A stretch of 64,000 bases of DNA from Vibrio sp. VB16 (GCF_015594925.2 NZ_CP087591.1:1178001-1242000); one strand, 5' to 3'. Shown: positions 7,752 through 17,331, counted from the first letter of the stretch. Notes: a model not told the origin generated them from the sequence alone. A program made the numbers and translations.

Positions 7752-8735
7752 TCAGTCGGTTTGTGTAAATTGGTTCGTTATAGCTTGAGTTGCCGACAAC
7801 GGCACAATTGCGCCCTTGCTCTGTATTACGGCTCCAGCAAGTTGATGGCCACGTAAACAACACTCTTCTGGTTTGACACTCGTTAAGTGACCGCTTAAAT
7901 AGCCCGCGTTAAAGGAGTCACCTGCTGATGTCGTATCGATAACCGTTTCGATAGGTGTTGTTGCCACCAATACGGCTTCGTTACCCGTTTGGCGAAAATC
8001 TTTGAAAAGACAGCCTTCCGCTCCCAACTTTATAACCGCTTTTTTGACGCCCGCTTTCTCTAAACGAATCAATGCTTCCTCGGGAGTGTTGTCCTGCCAA
8101 ATCGCTTGTTCATCGTCAAAAGTTACAAGGGCAAGGTCGCAAAATGAGAGCAGTTCTGAATAGGTATCTTTAACCGTTTTCCAATCTTCATTTTGTGGCC
8201 AAAGTGCAGGTCTGAAATTGGAATCAAAGGCGATTTCTACTCCTTTGTTTGCAAGCGTTTTTAACAGTGCTAACAAGCTGCTCCTATCTTGATCAGAGAG
8301 AATAGCTAAGCTGATGCCGCTTAAATAAACCATGTCCATGGCTTCAAGTTCCGTTGCCAGTGACGTGAAACCGGAATGTTGCAGCATATAGCGAGCAGCA
8401 GATTGATTACGCCAGTAGAGAAAAGTACGTTCTCCTTGGTCATCGAGTTGAATAAGATAAAGCCCTGGTTGCCTTGTTTTATCTCTTAGCACAAACTGTG
8501 TATTGATGCCTTCTTCTTGCCAGCGACGAACCATGCCTTCACTTAATGGGTCAATACCCATTGCGGTGACATAGTTGATCTGAATGTGTTGTTTTGCCGC
8601 ACGGGCTAGATATACAGCGGAGTTGAGGCTGTCACCACCAAACGTTTGCCACATGTCGCCGAACGGTTTTCCGTTCAGCTCTATCATGCACTCTCCGATA
8701 ATGGCGATTTTTTTCATACTTTCCGTTTTGCTCAT
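7752..8735 (-). CDS. kdgK: 2-keto-3-deoxygluconate kinase
   Basis: A 327-residue PfkB-family sugar kinase that phosphorylates KDG to KDPG in the cytoplasm. The N-terminal KIAIIGECMIEL and the GGDSLNSAVYLARA region bind the sugar; the C-terminal DTTSAGDSFNAGYLSG contains the PfkB signature with the catalytic Asp in GAGD-type form (here S-A-G-D). I start at ATG 8735, four bases after the uxaC stop, because AAAGGAG lies inside the end of uxaC; the longer frame would overlap uxaC by 38 bases without a ribosome site. ATG at residue 7 is an alternative. It sits between uxaC and eda in pathway order. Confidence 0.93.
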   Translation of the reverse strand: MSKTESMKKIAIIGECMIELNGKPFGDMWQTFGGDSLNSAVYLARAAKQHIQINYVTAMGIDPLSEGMVRRWQEEGINTQFVLRDKTRQPGLYLIQLDDQGERTFLYWRNQSAARYMLQHSGFTSLATELEAMDMVYLSGISLAILSDQDRSSLLALLKTLANKGVEIAFDSNFRPALWPQNEDWKTVKDTYSELLSFCDLALVTFDDEQAIWQDNTPEEALIRLEKAGVKKAVIKLGAEGCLFKDFRQTGNEAVLVATTPIETVIDTTSAGDSFNAGYLSGHLTSVKPEECCLRGHQLAGAVIQSKGAIVPLSATQAITNQFTQTD

Positions 8736-8739
8736 AGCG

Positions 8740-10152
8740 CTATTGTACTCCTTTAAAGAAGCGAGCTGCGTTACCAAAACTGATGTTTTCTATCATCGGT
8801 TTTAGCAATGCGTCGTCATTTGGAACCTCACCATTTTCAACCCAACGACCGACCATGTCACACAAAATACGACGAAAGTATTCGTGTCTTGTATAAGAAA
8901 GGAAGCTACGTGAATCGGTTAGCATACCAACAAATTGGCTAAGTAATCCAAGCTGAGATAGTTGTTCAATTTGACGCTGCATGCCATCTTTTTGATCGTT
9001 GAACCACCAGCCTGAACCGAACTGAACTTTACCTGCTATACCACCACCTTGGAAGTTACCAATCATGGTTGCCATCATCTCGTTGTCTCTAGGGTTTAGA
9101 CAATAAAGGATCGTTTTGGGTAATTCGTTAGTTTTGTCCATTTCATCAAGTATGGAAGAAAGCTCATACGCGAAGGTACGGTCACTAATGGAGTCAAAAC
9201 CAGTATCTGGGCCAAGCAGTTTGAACATGCGTGTGCTGTTGTTACGCTGCGCGCCAATATGCATCTGCATCACCCAACCAAGCTTGGTGTACTGCTTACC
9301 CAACCAAACCTGCACTGCGGTACTAAATTGTGCGACTTCTACATCATTCAGTGTTTCGCCATTTAGGCGGCGTGCCATCAGTTTGTCGAGGTCGGTTTCA
9401 GAAGGAATAGCGGCATAGCGGACGACTTCGATTCCGTGATCGGCGGCTCGACACCCGTGTAAATCGAAGTGTTTTAAGCGGATAGAAAGTGCCGTTAATA
9501 GATCGTCGAAGCAGCGAATTTCTGTGTCGGCAGATTCGCCAAGGACCTGCATATAATGGGCAAATCCTTCGAGTTCAATTTTGAATGCTTTGTCTGGTCG
9601 CCAGCTCGGCAAAACTTCTATGTCGAAGCTGTCATCCTTGGCGATAATGGCGTGGTGTTCCAATGAGTCGATAGGATCATCGGTGGTTCCTGCCATGCGA
9701 ACATTCATCTGTTTCATGATACCGCGAGCACTGAATTCCGGTGTCGCGAGCAGTTCATTACAATGGCTCCAAATCCCGTCTGCGGTTTTTGGTCCGAATA
9801 GCTTGCCAGTAATGCCGAATGGGCGACGAAGCTCCAAATGTGTCCAATGATAAAGTGGATTGCCTAAGCATTGAGGCACGGTTTTCGCCCATGCCATGTA
9901 TTTTTCTAAATCGGTGCTATTACCGGTGATCAGTTGCTCAGAGATACCAGCACTTCTCATACCACGCCACTTGTAGTGGTCACCTTCGAGCCAGATTTGA
10001 CCTAGGTTGTCGAAGCGACGATCTTGCGCTATCTCTTGTGGATTAAGATGGCAGTGATAATCATAGATTGGCTGATCTTTTGCGTATTCGTGATAAAGGC
10101 GCTTTGCTGTTTCTGTTGTGAGCAGAAAATCGTCACACATAAAGTCTTTCAT
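8740..10152 (-). CDS. uxaC: Glucuronate (uronate) isomerase
   Basis: A 470-residue enzyme of the amidohydrolase-like uronate isomerase family that converts D-glucuronate to D-fructuronate (and galacturonate to tagaturonate). The N-terminal YDYHCHLNPQEIA carries the H-x-H metal motif, and conserved blocks YHWTHLELRRPFGI, MNVRMAGTTDDPIDSL, LGWVMQMHIGAQRNN and MLTDSRSFLSYTRHEYFRR follow. Length matches E. coli UxaC (470). It lies 10 bases downstream of uxuB and 4 bases upstream of kdgK, so the genes are in one tight operon. No galacturonate-specific uxaA/uxaB is present here, pointing to glucuronate as the main substrate. Confidence 0.96.
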   Translation of the reverse strand: MKDFMCDDFLLTTETAKRLYHEYAKDQPIYDYHCHLNPQEIAQDRRFDNLGQIWLEGDHYKWRGMRSAGISEQLITGNSTDLEKYMAWAKTVPQCLGNPLYHWTHLELRRPFGITGKLFGPKTADGIWSHCNELLATPEFSARGIMKQMNVRMAGTTDDPIDSLEHHAIIAKDDSFDIEVLPSWRPDKAFKIELEGFAHYMQVLGESADTEIRCFDDLLTALSIRLKHFDLHGCRAADHGIEVVRYAAIPSETDLDKLMARRLNGETLNDVEVAQFSTAVQVWLGKQYTKLGWVMQMHIGAQRNNSTRMFKLLGPDTGFDSISDRTFAYELSSILDEMDKTNELPKTILYCLNPRDNEMMATMIGNFQGGGIAGKVQFGSGWWFNDQKDGMQRQIEQLSQLGLLSQFVGMLTDSRSFLSYTRHEYFRRILCDMVGRWVENGEVPNDDALLKPMIENISFGNAARFFKGVQ

Positions 10153-10162
10153 TATTTTCTCC

Positions 10163-11629
10163 TTACAAGGCCGCTACAGCGCCTTTTGAACCTAGTGTAA
10201 TAAGTTGGTTATAAGCTTCTTCTATTGCTTTCACAAACTGGCTATTGCTTGCTAATTCCGGCGCAAAGATTGAATCAATGGTCATCAATGCTTTCACGAT
10301 TGAAATATCGCGGCCGTGCTTATCGCAGAGTGAACGTAGTTCCGCCGCTAACGGGTCGAGTACTTCAATCGGCTGCTCATTCTCATCGATGCCAGAGGCG
10401 TAGCGCATCCAGCCAGCGATACCCATTGCCAAGTGTTTGTAACTGGTACCAGATTCTAGATGAGACATCACAGAGTTAAGCATTCTTGGTGGCAGCTTCT
10501 GGCTTCCGTCCATCGCTATCTGCCATGTTCGGTGCTTCAAACTGGGGTTGGTAAATCGGTTGATTAAGAGCTCTGCATAGGCCTTTAGGTTTGCACCCTC
10601 TGGCATGGACAGCGTTGGCGCTTGCTCTTCAAGCATTAAATGAAAAGCTGCGTTTTTGTATGCAGAGTCTGTCATGGTATCTGAGATATGTTGGTAACCA
10701 CCTAGATAACCTAAGTAGGCTAAGAAAGAATGGCTTCCATTGAGCATACGCAACTTCATCTCCTCAAACGGGATGACATCTTCTACAAACTCCGCTCCGG
10801 CGAGGTTCCAATGAGGTCGACCAGCAACAAAGTTGTCTTCAATTACCCACTGGCGAAATGGTTCACAGGCGATACCACAAGGATCATTGACGCCCAATAA
10901 ATCAGCTATCTCTGCTAACGTATCTTCTGTGGCTGCGGGTACAATTCTGTCGACCATAGTACAAGGAAAGGTAACATTAGACTCAATCCATTGCGCTAGC
11001 TCTTGGTCTAGCAGTTGTACGTAACCCATTACCGCAGCACGAGCAACATGGCCATTTTCTTGTACATTATCGCAGGACATAACGGTAAAAGGCACTAAAC
11101 CTCTATCACGACGTAGACGGAGTGCTTCCACAATGTAGCCAATGGCGGATCGTGGCGTGCTTGGGTTTGCTAAGTCGTGAATAATAAGCGGGTTGGTGTT
11201 ATCTAGAACACCTGTCGCGGGATCGGAACAATAGCCTTTTTCCGTAATCGTCATAGAGACTATCGCGACCTGTGGTTCGGCCATTTTTTCTAGTACGGCT
11301 TGCGCTCCGTCAAAAGTAGAATGCAAAGATTCGACTACGGAGCCAATGACTTTAACGTCTATCTTGTCGGCACCTTTCTCTGCCACCGTATAAAGATGAT
11401 CTTGCTCTCTAAGTTGTTTGATCAGCTCTTCGCCACCAAATAGGTTTACTTCGCAATAGCCCCAATCACTCTCGGATATTCCCGCTATTTCGTCAGTAAA
11501 AAGTGCTTGGTGAGCACGGTGAAATGCACCAAAACCTAAATGGACTATCTTGGTTTTTAGGCGACGACGGTCGTAACTTGGTGTCACTAAACCTGCATTA
11601 AGTGTGGTGTTTGAAATATTATTTGTCAT
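10163..11629 (-). CDS. uxuB: D-fructuronate reductase (mannonate oxidoreductase)
   Basis: A 488-residue member of the long-chain mannitol dehydrogenase family that reduces D-fructuronate to D-mannonate with NADH. The Rossmann loop is seen as KIVHLGFGAFHRAHQA (residues about 27-42). The catalytic-domain motif EDNFVAGRP is present, as is MKLRMLNGSHSFLAYLGYLGG with the catalytic Lys/Asn-His set typical of the family. The pairing with uxaC and uxuA supports UxuB over mannitol dehydrogenase. The gene starts 12 bases after the GH31 stop and ends 10 bases before uxaC. Confidence 0.93.
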   Translation of the reverse strand: MTNNISNTTLNAGLVTPSYDRRRLKTKIVHLGFGAFHRAHQALFTDEIAGISESDWGYCEVNLFGGEELIKQLREQDHLYTVAEKGADKIDVKVIGSVVESLHSTFDGAQAVLEKMAEPQVAIVSMTITEKGYCSDPATGVLDNTNPLIIHDLANPSTPRSAIGYIVEALRLRRDRGLVPFTVMSCDNVQENGHVARAAVMGYVQLLDQELAQWIESNVTFPCTMVDRIVPAATEDTLAEIADLLGVNDPCGIACEPFRQWVIEDNFVAGRPHWNLAGAEFVEDVIPFEEMKLRMLNGSHSFLAYLGYLGGYQHISDTMTDSAYKNAAFHLMLEEQAPTLSMPEGANLKAYAELLINRFTNPSLKHRTWQIAMDGSQKLPPRMLNSVMSHLESGTSYKHLAMGIAGWMRYASGIDENEQPIEVLDPLAAELRSLCDKHGRDISIVKALMTIDSIFAPELASNSQFVKAIEEAYNQLITLGSKGAVAAL

Positions 11630-11641
11630 GGTTAACGGTCC

Positions 11642-14074
11642 TTATTTCGTCTCTGCAAGTGATAATGAGTCACCATCTTTGTATGTTTTGCCATTGATGA
11701 GCAATTCGCGGTTTTCGCATTGAGCTAATTTTATAACGAATGATTTATATGCAGGCTCAAACTCACCAGTCGATTGGATATTAAGCGCAACGGTTGATTG
11801 GCTGCATACCATGTTAATCGTTAGTGTTAAGAAGCCATTGTTTTTGTGATTGTGGCTTTCACCGTCATCATCAAAAATAGTCAGCTCGATGTCACCGCAA
11901 CCTTTAAGTGGTAACACTTCAAGGTTTCTCTTCGTATCTTTGCTATGGGCACTATGAGCTACACGGTCACTTGTCGGCAAGACTGACCCTGCTTTAACCA
12001 TTAGAGGCAGTGTTTCAAGTGGTGCTGGAACAACAATACTCTGACCGCCGCTAAACCATTGGCCCGAATAAAAATCGTACCAACCTTTACCGTTATTCGG
12101 TAAGTAGATCTCTCTTTCTCTTTGGCCTTGCTCGACGACTGAGGCAACCAAAAGGTCTTTGCCCAGTAGGAAGTCGTCGCACTCTTCAAAGGTACGAGGG
12201 TCGTTTTCGTGATCTAAGAAGGTAGGGCGCATAATGGGCTCATCTTCACTGTGCGCTTGCCATAATAGGTTATACAAGTAAGGCATAATACGGTAGCGAA
12301 GCGCCATCGCATCACGAATAATCGGTGTGACCTCTGGGTACATCCAAGGTTCATTAACGCTCCCATCGTCGTTCCATGAGTGAATGGTAAAACGAGGGTG
12401 CATGACACCGTTTTGCACCCAACGTGCAAATAGCTCGGGATCCGGTCTCTCTCCAGAAAAGCCACCAACATCGTGGCCTAAGTTATACAGACCCGATAGG
12501 CTCATGCCTAAACCCATGCGAATGTTGTATTTTAAGCTCGTCCAGTTGGTGCGATTGTCTCCACTCCATGTTTGAACATAACGGTTCATCCCGGGACAGC
12601 CAGAACGAGATATTAAATATGGTCGAACGTCAGGCGCATAGTCCACCTGCGCTTCATAAGATGCCCGCATCATTAACAATGGTTGAAGAGGGCGAATTAA
12701 GCCGACCGGAATCGTTTGGCCAAAACCGAAACAGCGGGCGCCTTTGTCCCAAATTTCGTATTCGTTGTTATCGTTCCATGTGGAATCGATCCCTTTTTCG
12801 AGTAGCTGTTCTTTAACGTTATCCTGCCACCATTTAATGGTATCTGGATTGGTGAAGTCTAGGTGAGAACCATCGGCGTCCCAGAAAACGGACTTCTCTG
12901 GTACATCATATTCTGAATCAAGAATAAACAAACCTTTCTCTTGGGCCTCGGCAAACCTTGGGTGGTCATGCAGCAAACACGGCTTAATGTTAGCGGCTAA
13001 TTTTATGCCTGCATTATGGAATACATCTGCCATCGCATTAGGGTTTGGTACTTTGTCTTTGTTCCAATTGAAGACATACCGGGTATTACCAATGGAGGTA
13101 TAACCAGAAGATAATTGGAATGAGTCACATGGGATAGCGTGCGTTTCACATTTATCGACAAACCCTTCTAACAGTTCTTGCGCATTTGGTGCATCGGTAT
13201 ATTGCATGGTTGAACCGCTGTAACCTAAGCTCCAGCGAGGGCCAAACGCAGTGCCTCCTGTCAATCGAACAAACTTCTTAGATACATTAGCAACCGTTTT
13301 ACCTAGCATGAAATAGAAATCTAAATCGCCGTCTTCGGCGCGATAACTACGGTACTTAACGTGATAATTGTCTAGCTCATTACCCAGATCGAACCAGCAA
13401 CTGGCCAGATTGTCGTAATAAAGGCCAAAGCTCACGGCCTCTTCTTGATTTGTTACGCGAGTAATATAAAACGGGATGTGCTTGTAAAGTGGATCGGTAG
13501 AGCTAGCGTCGTAACCCATGGCATCAAGGTTACGCATTTCAAAACGACGCCCAGAGCGATTTAGGTCACCTGTTTTCTCGCCGAGGCCGTAATATTGGTC
13601 TGACAGGTCGCGGTTCATAAAGTGCGCCACACCGTTTTCGGATACGCCTAGTTGGTACGCACCTGTTTTACGGTCAGTTGCCAATGGCAGCCATTGACCT
13701 TCTTTTTTATATTCCCATTCCATCCATAAAGGCTGATGGATAGAAAGCCGCAGCGCCTCTGTTTCAATTCTAAATACGCCATCGTCTTGTTGTGTTAGAT
13801 AACTCGGGCAACTAAATCCCTCTGTTGAATACTTATCTCGCCCTTCCCACGGCACATCTTTTTGCCCCGGAGCAATAGACCAAGTCTTATCGAGACGAAG
13901 TTCACCTTTGTTTTTAAACATCACTCGAATGATGTCTTGTTCAAGTACGAAAATATGTAGTTGGTGACGACCATCGCATTCGATATCAATGCGATTTTTA
14001 TCTTGCGACAAACAATTATCTTGCGATAAACAATTGTCTTGTTGCAAAAAGCGCCACTGTTTTACTGTTTTCAT
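11642..14074 (-). CDS. Glycoside hydrolase family 31 enzyme of the glucuronate operon
   Basis: An 810-residue cytoplasmic (no signal peptide) retaining alpha-glycosidase. GH31 architecture is visible: N-terminal beta-sandwich with YYGLGEKTGDLNRSG (161-175), catalytic barrel with nucleophile Asp435 in STWNDNNE and acid/base Asp506 in TWSGDN, then GHDVGGFSG and C-terminal beta-domains. It resembles alpha-glucosidase/alpha-xylosidase branches and lacks the sulfoquinovosidase residue set. It lies between uxuB and the TRAP permease genes, so its likely substrate is an imported disaccharide or glycoside that yields glucuronate (inference). Residues 12-26 contain a tandem hexapeptide QDNCLS that looks like a recent 18-base duplication. 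Linkage and sugar are unproven. Confidence 0.85.
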   Translation of the reverse strand: MKTVKQWRFLQQDNCLSQDNCLSQDKNRIDIECDGRHQLHIFVLEQDIIRVMFKNKGELRLDKTWSIAPGQKDVPWEGRDKYSTEGFSCPSYLTQQDDGVFRIETEALRLSIHQPLWMEWEYKKEGQWLPLATDRKTGAYQLGVSENGVAHFMNRDLSDQYYGLGEKTGDLNRSGRRFEMRNLDAMGYDASSTDPLYKHIPFYITRVTNQEEAVSFGLYYDNLASCWFDLGNELDNYHVKYRSYRAEDGDLDFYFMLGKTVANVSKKFVRLTGGTAFGPRWSLGYSGSTMQYTDAPNAQELLEGFVDKCETHAIPCDSFQLSSGYTSIGNTRYVFNWNKDKVPNPNAMADVFHNAGIKLAANIKPCLLHDHPRFAEAQEKGLFILDSEYDVPEKSVFWDADGSHLDFTNPDTIKWWQDNVKEQLLEKGIDSTWNDNNEYEIWDKGARCFGFGQTIPVGLIRPLQPLLMMRASYEAQVDYAPDVRPYLISRSGCPGMNRYVQTWSGDNRTNWTSLKYNIRMGLGMSLSGLYNLGHDVGGFSGERPDPELFARWVQNGVMHPRFTIHSWNDDGSVNEPWMYPEVTPIIRDAMALRYRIMPYLYNLLWQAHSEDEPIMRPTFLDHENDPRTFEECDDFLLGKDLLVASVVEQGQREREIYLPNNGKGWYDFYSGQWFSGGQSIVVPAPLETLPLMVKAGSVLPTSDRVAHSAHSKDTKRNLEVLPLKGCGDIELTIFDDDGESHNHKNNGFLTLTINMVCSQSTVALNIQSTGEFEPAYKSFVIKLAQCENRELLINGKTYKDGDSLSLAETK

Positions 14075-14128
14075 AGAGGGTTTCCTTTAACAATTGGGAT
14101 AGGGCGGGGGTAGCCACCCGTTTAAATA

Positions 14129-15430
14129 TTAGTAACCTAGGAAAACTTGAGGGAGAGTCAAGCTAAGCTGAGGTATAAATGTTACCAGCATAAGAGCAAG
14201 GATAAGCACGGCGTAGAATGGCAATAGAGGCTTAACGACCTTGTCGATTCTCACTTTCGCAACCGAGCAACCAATGAACAGCGCGCTACCGACAGGCGGT
14301 GTACAGATACCGATACATAGGTTAAATGTCATCATGATACCGAAATGCACGGGGTCCATACCCAGATCCATCGCGATTGGAAGGAAGATAGGCGTAAAGA
14401 TGAGCAGTGCCGGTGTCATGTCCATAAATACACCAATAATCAGTAAGATGACATTGATGATGAGTAGAATAATAATCGGGTTTTCAGACACGGCTAGCAA
14501 TGCATCACTGATCATGTAAGGGATATCGGCGTTCGCCATTGCCCATGACATTCCCATAGAAGCACCAATCAGTAATAACACGATTGAGGTGGTGACGACC
14601 GATTCAAGAATAATACTGGGTAACTGTTTTATGGATATCTCTCGATAGAATACAAACGCCAATATCAAGGTATACACAACCGCAATAGCGGAGGCTTCAG
14701 TTGCGGTAAAGATACCACCGATAATACCGCCCATAATGACAATAATGAGACCTAGGCTTGGTAGTGCATCCAGTGTTCTTTTGACGACTTCTGAAGTGGA
14801 TGGTTTTGCTGATACTGGATAACCGCGTTTTTTCGCGATAAAACCAGCAACCAACATAAGCGATAGCCCCATTATCATTCCAGGGATATAGCCTGCAAGG
14901 AACAGCGCCCCGATAGAGGTGCCACCAGAGATAAGTGAGTAGACGATAAAGGTGTTGCTTGGTGGGATCAGTAATCCGGTTGGACAGGAGGTGATGTTAA
15001 CCGCAGCAGAGAACGCAGGGTCGTAGCCCTCTTTCTTCTGAAGTGGAGACATGGTGCCGCCTACTGCTGCAGCAGAAGCAACGGCGGATCCAGAAATGGC
15101 CCCAAACATCATATTAGCGATGACGTTGACGTGCGCAAGCGAGCCAGGTAAACGACCGCCTAACACCTTCGCAAATTCAATTAAGCGTATGGCTATCCCG
15201 CCTTGGTTCATAATGTTGCCCGCTAAAATAAAGAATGGGATAGCGAGTAGGGCGAAACTGTCTAGGCCAGAGGCCATTTTTTGAGATATAACCGCAATAG
15301 CGGCGTCAAAAGGTAGCTGCAATAAAATCGTGAGTAGTGATGCTACCCCGATGGCGAAAGATATAGGCACTCCAATTCCTAAGAAGAGGAAGAAACTACC
15401 AAATAATACAATGATGACCTGCCATTCCAT
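14129..15430 (-). CDS. TRAP transporter large permease subunit (DctM family)
   Basis: A 433-residue very hydrophobic protein with about 12 membrane segments, the transport-channel subunit of a tripartite ATP-independent periplasmic transporter. Family blocks include LAIPFFILAGNIM, MFGAISGSAVASAAAVGGTM, TGLLIPPSNTFIVY, GGIFTATEASAIAVVY and CIGICTPPVGSALFIG. It works with the DctQ subunit 26 bases upstream and the DctP binding protein encoded divergently. The sodium-driven uptake substrate is most likely D-glucuronate or a glucuronide, judged from the surrounding uronate genes. It is 54 bases upstream of the GH31 gene, the widest gap in the operon, but no terminator-like hairpin is evident there. 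Confidence 0.93.
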   Translation of the reverse strand: MEWQVIIVLFGSFFLFLGIGVPISFAIGVASLLTILLQLPFDAAIAVISQKMASGLDSFALLAIPFFILAGNIMNQGGIAIRLIEFAKVLGGRLPGSLAHVNVIANMMFGAISGSAVASAAAVGGTMSPLQKKEGYDPAFSAAVNITSCPTGLLIPPSNTFIVYSLISGGTSIGALFLAGYIPGMIMGLSLMLVAGFIAKKRGYPVSAKPSTSEVVKRTLDALPSLGLIIVIMGGIIGGIFTATEASAIAVVYTLILAFVFYREISIKQLPSIILESVVTTSIVLLLIGASMGMSWAMANADIPYMISDALLAVSENPIIILLIINVILLIIGVFMDMTPALLIFTPIFLPIAMDLGMDPVHFGIMMTFNLCIGICTPPVGSALFIGCSVAKVRIDKVVKPLLPFYAVLILALMLVTFIPQLSLTLPQVFLGY

Positions 15431-15456
15431 TAGGCTTCTCCTGATATAAGTGTAAG

Positions 15457-15954
15457 TTAGCCGTTGACAGGCTTTTTGATAAGAGACAAGTTGCGTTGAA
15501 AGTCTTCAAGAAGATAGATCACCATAAAAAAACCAGAGATAGGTATTGCGGCATAGATAAGCCCCATTTCAATGCCTAATGCCGGAGAAATTTGACCTGT
15601 CGATAAAGTTTTCAACATGAGTGAGCCGCCGCCATAAATCATAATGACACCAGAAAAGATAAGACTGATGATATTGATGACTAAATGAAGACGCGCCTGT
15701 TTTGATGGTTCGTGTTCCAGTTTCATCGAGAGAAGATCGATAGCGAGGTGGCGTTTTTTACCCAAGGTATAAGCCGCACCCATTAGCCCGACCCAAATAA
15801 ATAAGAAACGTGCAACTTCATCTGTCATTGTGCTTGGGGCATTAAGCACATATCGAGAAAAAACCTGCCAAACCACGCACATCACCAAGAAACTGCTGAG
15901 TGATATACAGAATATAGACAGAGATTTATCCATCACTGAGATTAGCTTTTTCAT
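15457..15954 (-). CDS. TRAP transporter small permease subunit (DctQ family)
   Basis: A 165-residue protein with four hydrophobic segments, as expected for DctQ. W-x-V-F-S-R-Y-V-L near residue 35-45 and the E-x-A-R-F-L-F-I-W-V motif (DEVARFLFIWVGLMG) are family hallmarks. I start at ATG 15954, which has GGAAGGGAT directly upstream; the longer TTG-initiated reading adds only four residues. It is the first gene of the minus-strand uronate operon and its leader region (15955-16316) holds the operator palindrome and CRP-like site shared with DctP. Confidence 0.9.
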   Translation of the reverse strand: MKKLISVMDKSLSIFCISLSSFLVMCVVWQVFSRYVLNAPSTMTDEVARFLFIWVGLMGAAYTLGKKRHLAIDLLSMKLEHEPSKQARLHLVINIISLIFSGVIMIYGGGSLMLKTLSTGQISPALGIEMGLIYAAIPISGFFMVIYLLEDFQRNLSLIKKPVNG

Positions 15955-16316
15955 TATCCCTTCCAAATTAATATTTTAAGTGATTGTATTTTTACCGCGT
16001 TGATCACTGCCGATTACTCATTCATGAGTTGATTAAGAAGCAAAACCATATAACGAACAAAATATTTTTCGGATTATATGCGGATAACAGTTCAGGCCAA
16101 GAGAGCTGGATCACATATAATTGGTCAGGCCAATTTGATCTATTTTGTTTGTGATGTAGGTCAAGTTGTCGATTTGTTTTGTTTGAATTAGTAAAGGTAT
16201 TGGGCCAAATTGTCGAGGCAATAACGTGGACGTGCAAAAAATCGACTATAAAAGTAAATTAAATCGGTAACCTTACCCGGTTCAATACTCATAAATATGA
16301 GAAAATGGAGAATATT
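15955..16316. promoter_or_regulatory. Divergent uronate control region with UxuR-like operator and CRP-like site
   Basis: This 360-base region separates dctQ and dctP. AATTGG (16119-16124), 5 bases (TCAGG) and CCAATT (16130-16135) form a perfect palindrome that resembles the AATTGG...CCAATT operators of E. coli UxuR/ExuR. A second TCAGGCCAA box lies at 16092-16100, and GGGCCAAATT occurs near 16202-16211. TGTGA-N6-TCAAG at 16150-16165 fits a CRP half-symmetric site. The same TCAGGCCAA core recurs upstream of the regulator gene at 17470-17477. Function is inferred from sequence and position. Confidence 0.65.
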
Positions 16317-17303
16317 ATGTTTGGGAATAAAACTGCTGTTGCAACATTTATCGCTTGTGCGATTGCAGCAACTGCCTCTTTACCAACTTATGCAGCAACG
16401 ACACTTAAACTAAGTCATAACCAAGACAGAACTCACCCTGTTCACAAATCTATGCAGTTTATGGCTGATGAAGTGAAAAAATTGACGGATGGAGAAGTGA
16501 AGATTCGCATCTATCCAAATGGTCAATTAGGTACCCAACGAGAATCAATGGAGCTACTGCAAAATGGTGCACTAGACATGGTTAAGTCGAATGCAAGTGA
16601 AATGGAGTCGTTCGAACCCGCATACGGCGCATTCAATATCCCTTACATTTTCCGCGACCGTGACCACTATTATCGCGCAATGGAAGGCGAAGTAGGGCAA
16701 AAAATCCTCGCGACTTCTTACGATAAAGGGTTTATTGGTCTGACATATTATGATGGTGGCTCACGTAGCTTCTATGCAAACAAAGAGATCAAGAGTCCTG
16801 CCGATCTGGCTGGCTTAAAAATTCGTGTTCAACCAAGTCCTACCGCAGTAAACATGATCAAGCTCATGGGGGGGTCGCCAACGCCTTTAGCTTATGGTGA
16901 ACTTTATACCGCTCTGCAACAAGGTGTTGTAGATGGTGCTGAGAACAACCCGACAGCACTGACTAACTCTCGCCATGGCGAAGTAGCGAAAGTGTATAGC
17001 TTAGACGAGCACACAATGATCCCTGATGTGCTACTTATCTCCTCTACATCGTGGGATAAATTGTCAAAAGAAGAGCAAGCTGCAGTGAAAAAAGCCGCTA
17101 ACGATTCTATGGGCTACCACAAAATCATCTGGAAAGAGATGACGGATGCGGCTGTAGAAAAAGCGAAATCATCGATGGGAGTGAAAGTGGTTGCTGTTGA
17201 AAAACAACCGTTTATCGATGCTGTGAAACCAATGCATGATGACGCACTGAAGAACCCTGCAATTGCAGAGTACGTGAAAGGCATCGACGCCTTAGCGAAG
17301 TAA
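16317..17303 (+). CDS. TRAP transporter solute-binding protein (DctP family), probable uronate binder
   Basis: A 328-residue periplasmic protein with a signal peptide ending in PTYAA near residue 25. I use ATG 16317 because GGAG lies 6 bases upstream; an ATG 12 bases earlier has no site. DctP-family blocks are present: TLKLSHNQ at the mature N-terminus, RIYPNGQLGTQRE, and LAGLKIRVQPSPTAVNMIKLMGGSPTPLAYGELYTALQQGVVDGAENN (given here in family order), including the Arg of KIRVQ that pairs with the ligand carboxylate. It captures the acid sugar for the DctQM permease. It is followed 8 bases later by a strong terminator, which would keep it separate from, and more abundant than, the regulator transcript. 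Confidence 0.92.
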   Translation: MFGNKTAVATFIACAIAATASLPTYAATTLKLSHNQDRTHPVHKSMQFMADEVKKLTDGEVKIRIYPNGQLGTQRESMELLQNGALDMVKSNASEMESFEPAYGAFNIPYIFRDRDHYYRAMEGEVGQKILATSYDKGFIGLTYYDGGSRSFYANKEIKSPADLAGLKIRVQPSPTAVNMIKLMGGSPTPLAYGELYTALQQGVVDGAENNPTALTNSRHGEVAKVYSLDEHTMIPDVLLISSTSWDKLSKEEQAAVKKAANDSMGYHKIIWKEMTDAAVEKAKSSMGVKVVAVEKQPFIDAVKPMHDDALKNPAIAEYVKGIDALAK

Positions 17304-17311
17304 TGTTTATT

Positions 17312-17331
17312 AGGGGCTCTATTGAGCCCCT
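17312..17331 (+). terminator. Terminator after the TRAP binding-protein gene
   Basis: AGGGGCTC (17312-17319), loop TATT, GAGCCCCT (17324-17331), then TTATTG. An 8-bp GC-rich stem directly after the stop codon. Confidence 0.75.

Noticed and set aside
16022..16237. 71-codon minus-strand open frame in the uronate control region
   Set aside because: It covers the operator and CRP-like sites, has no ribosome site, and shows no protein-like composition.
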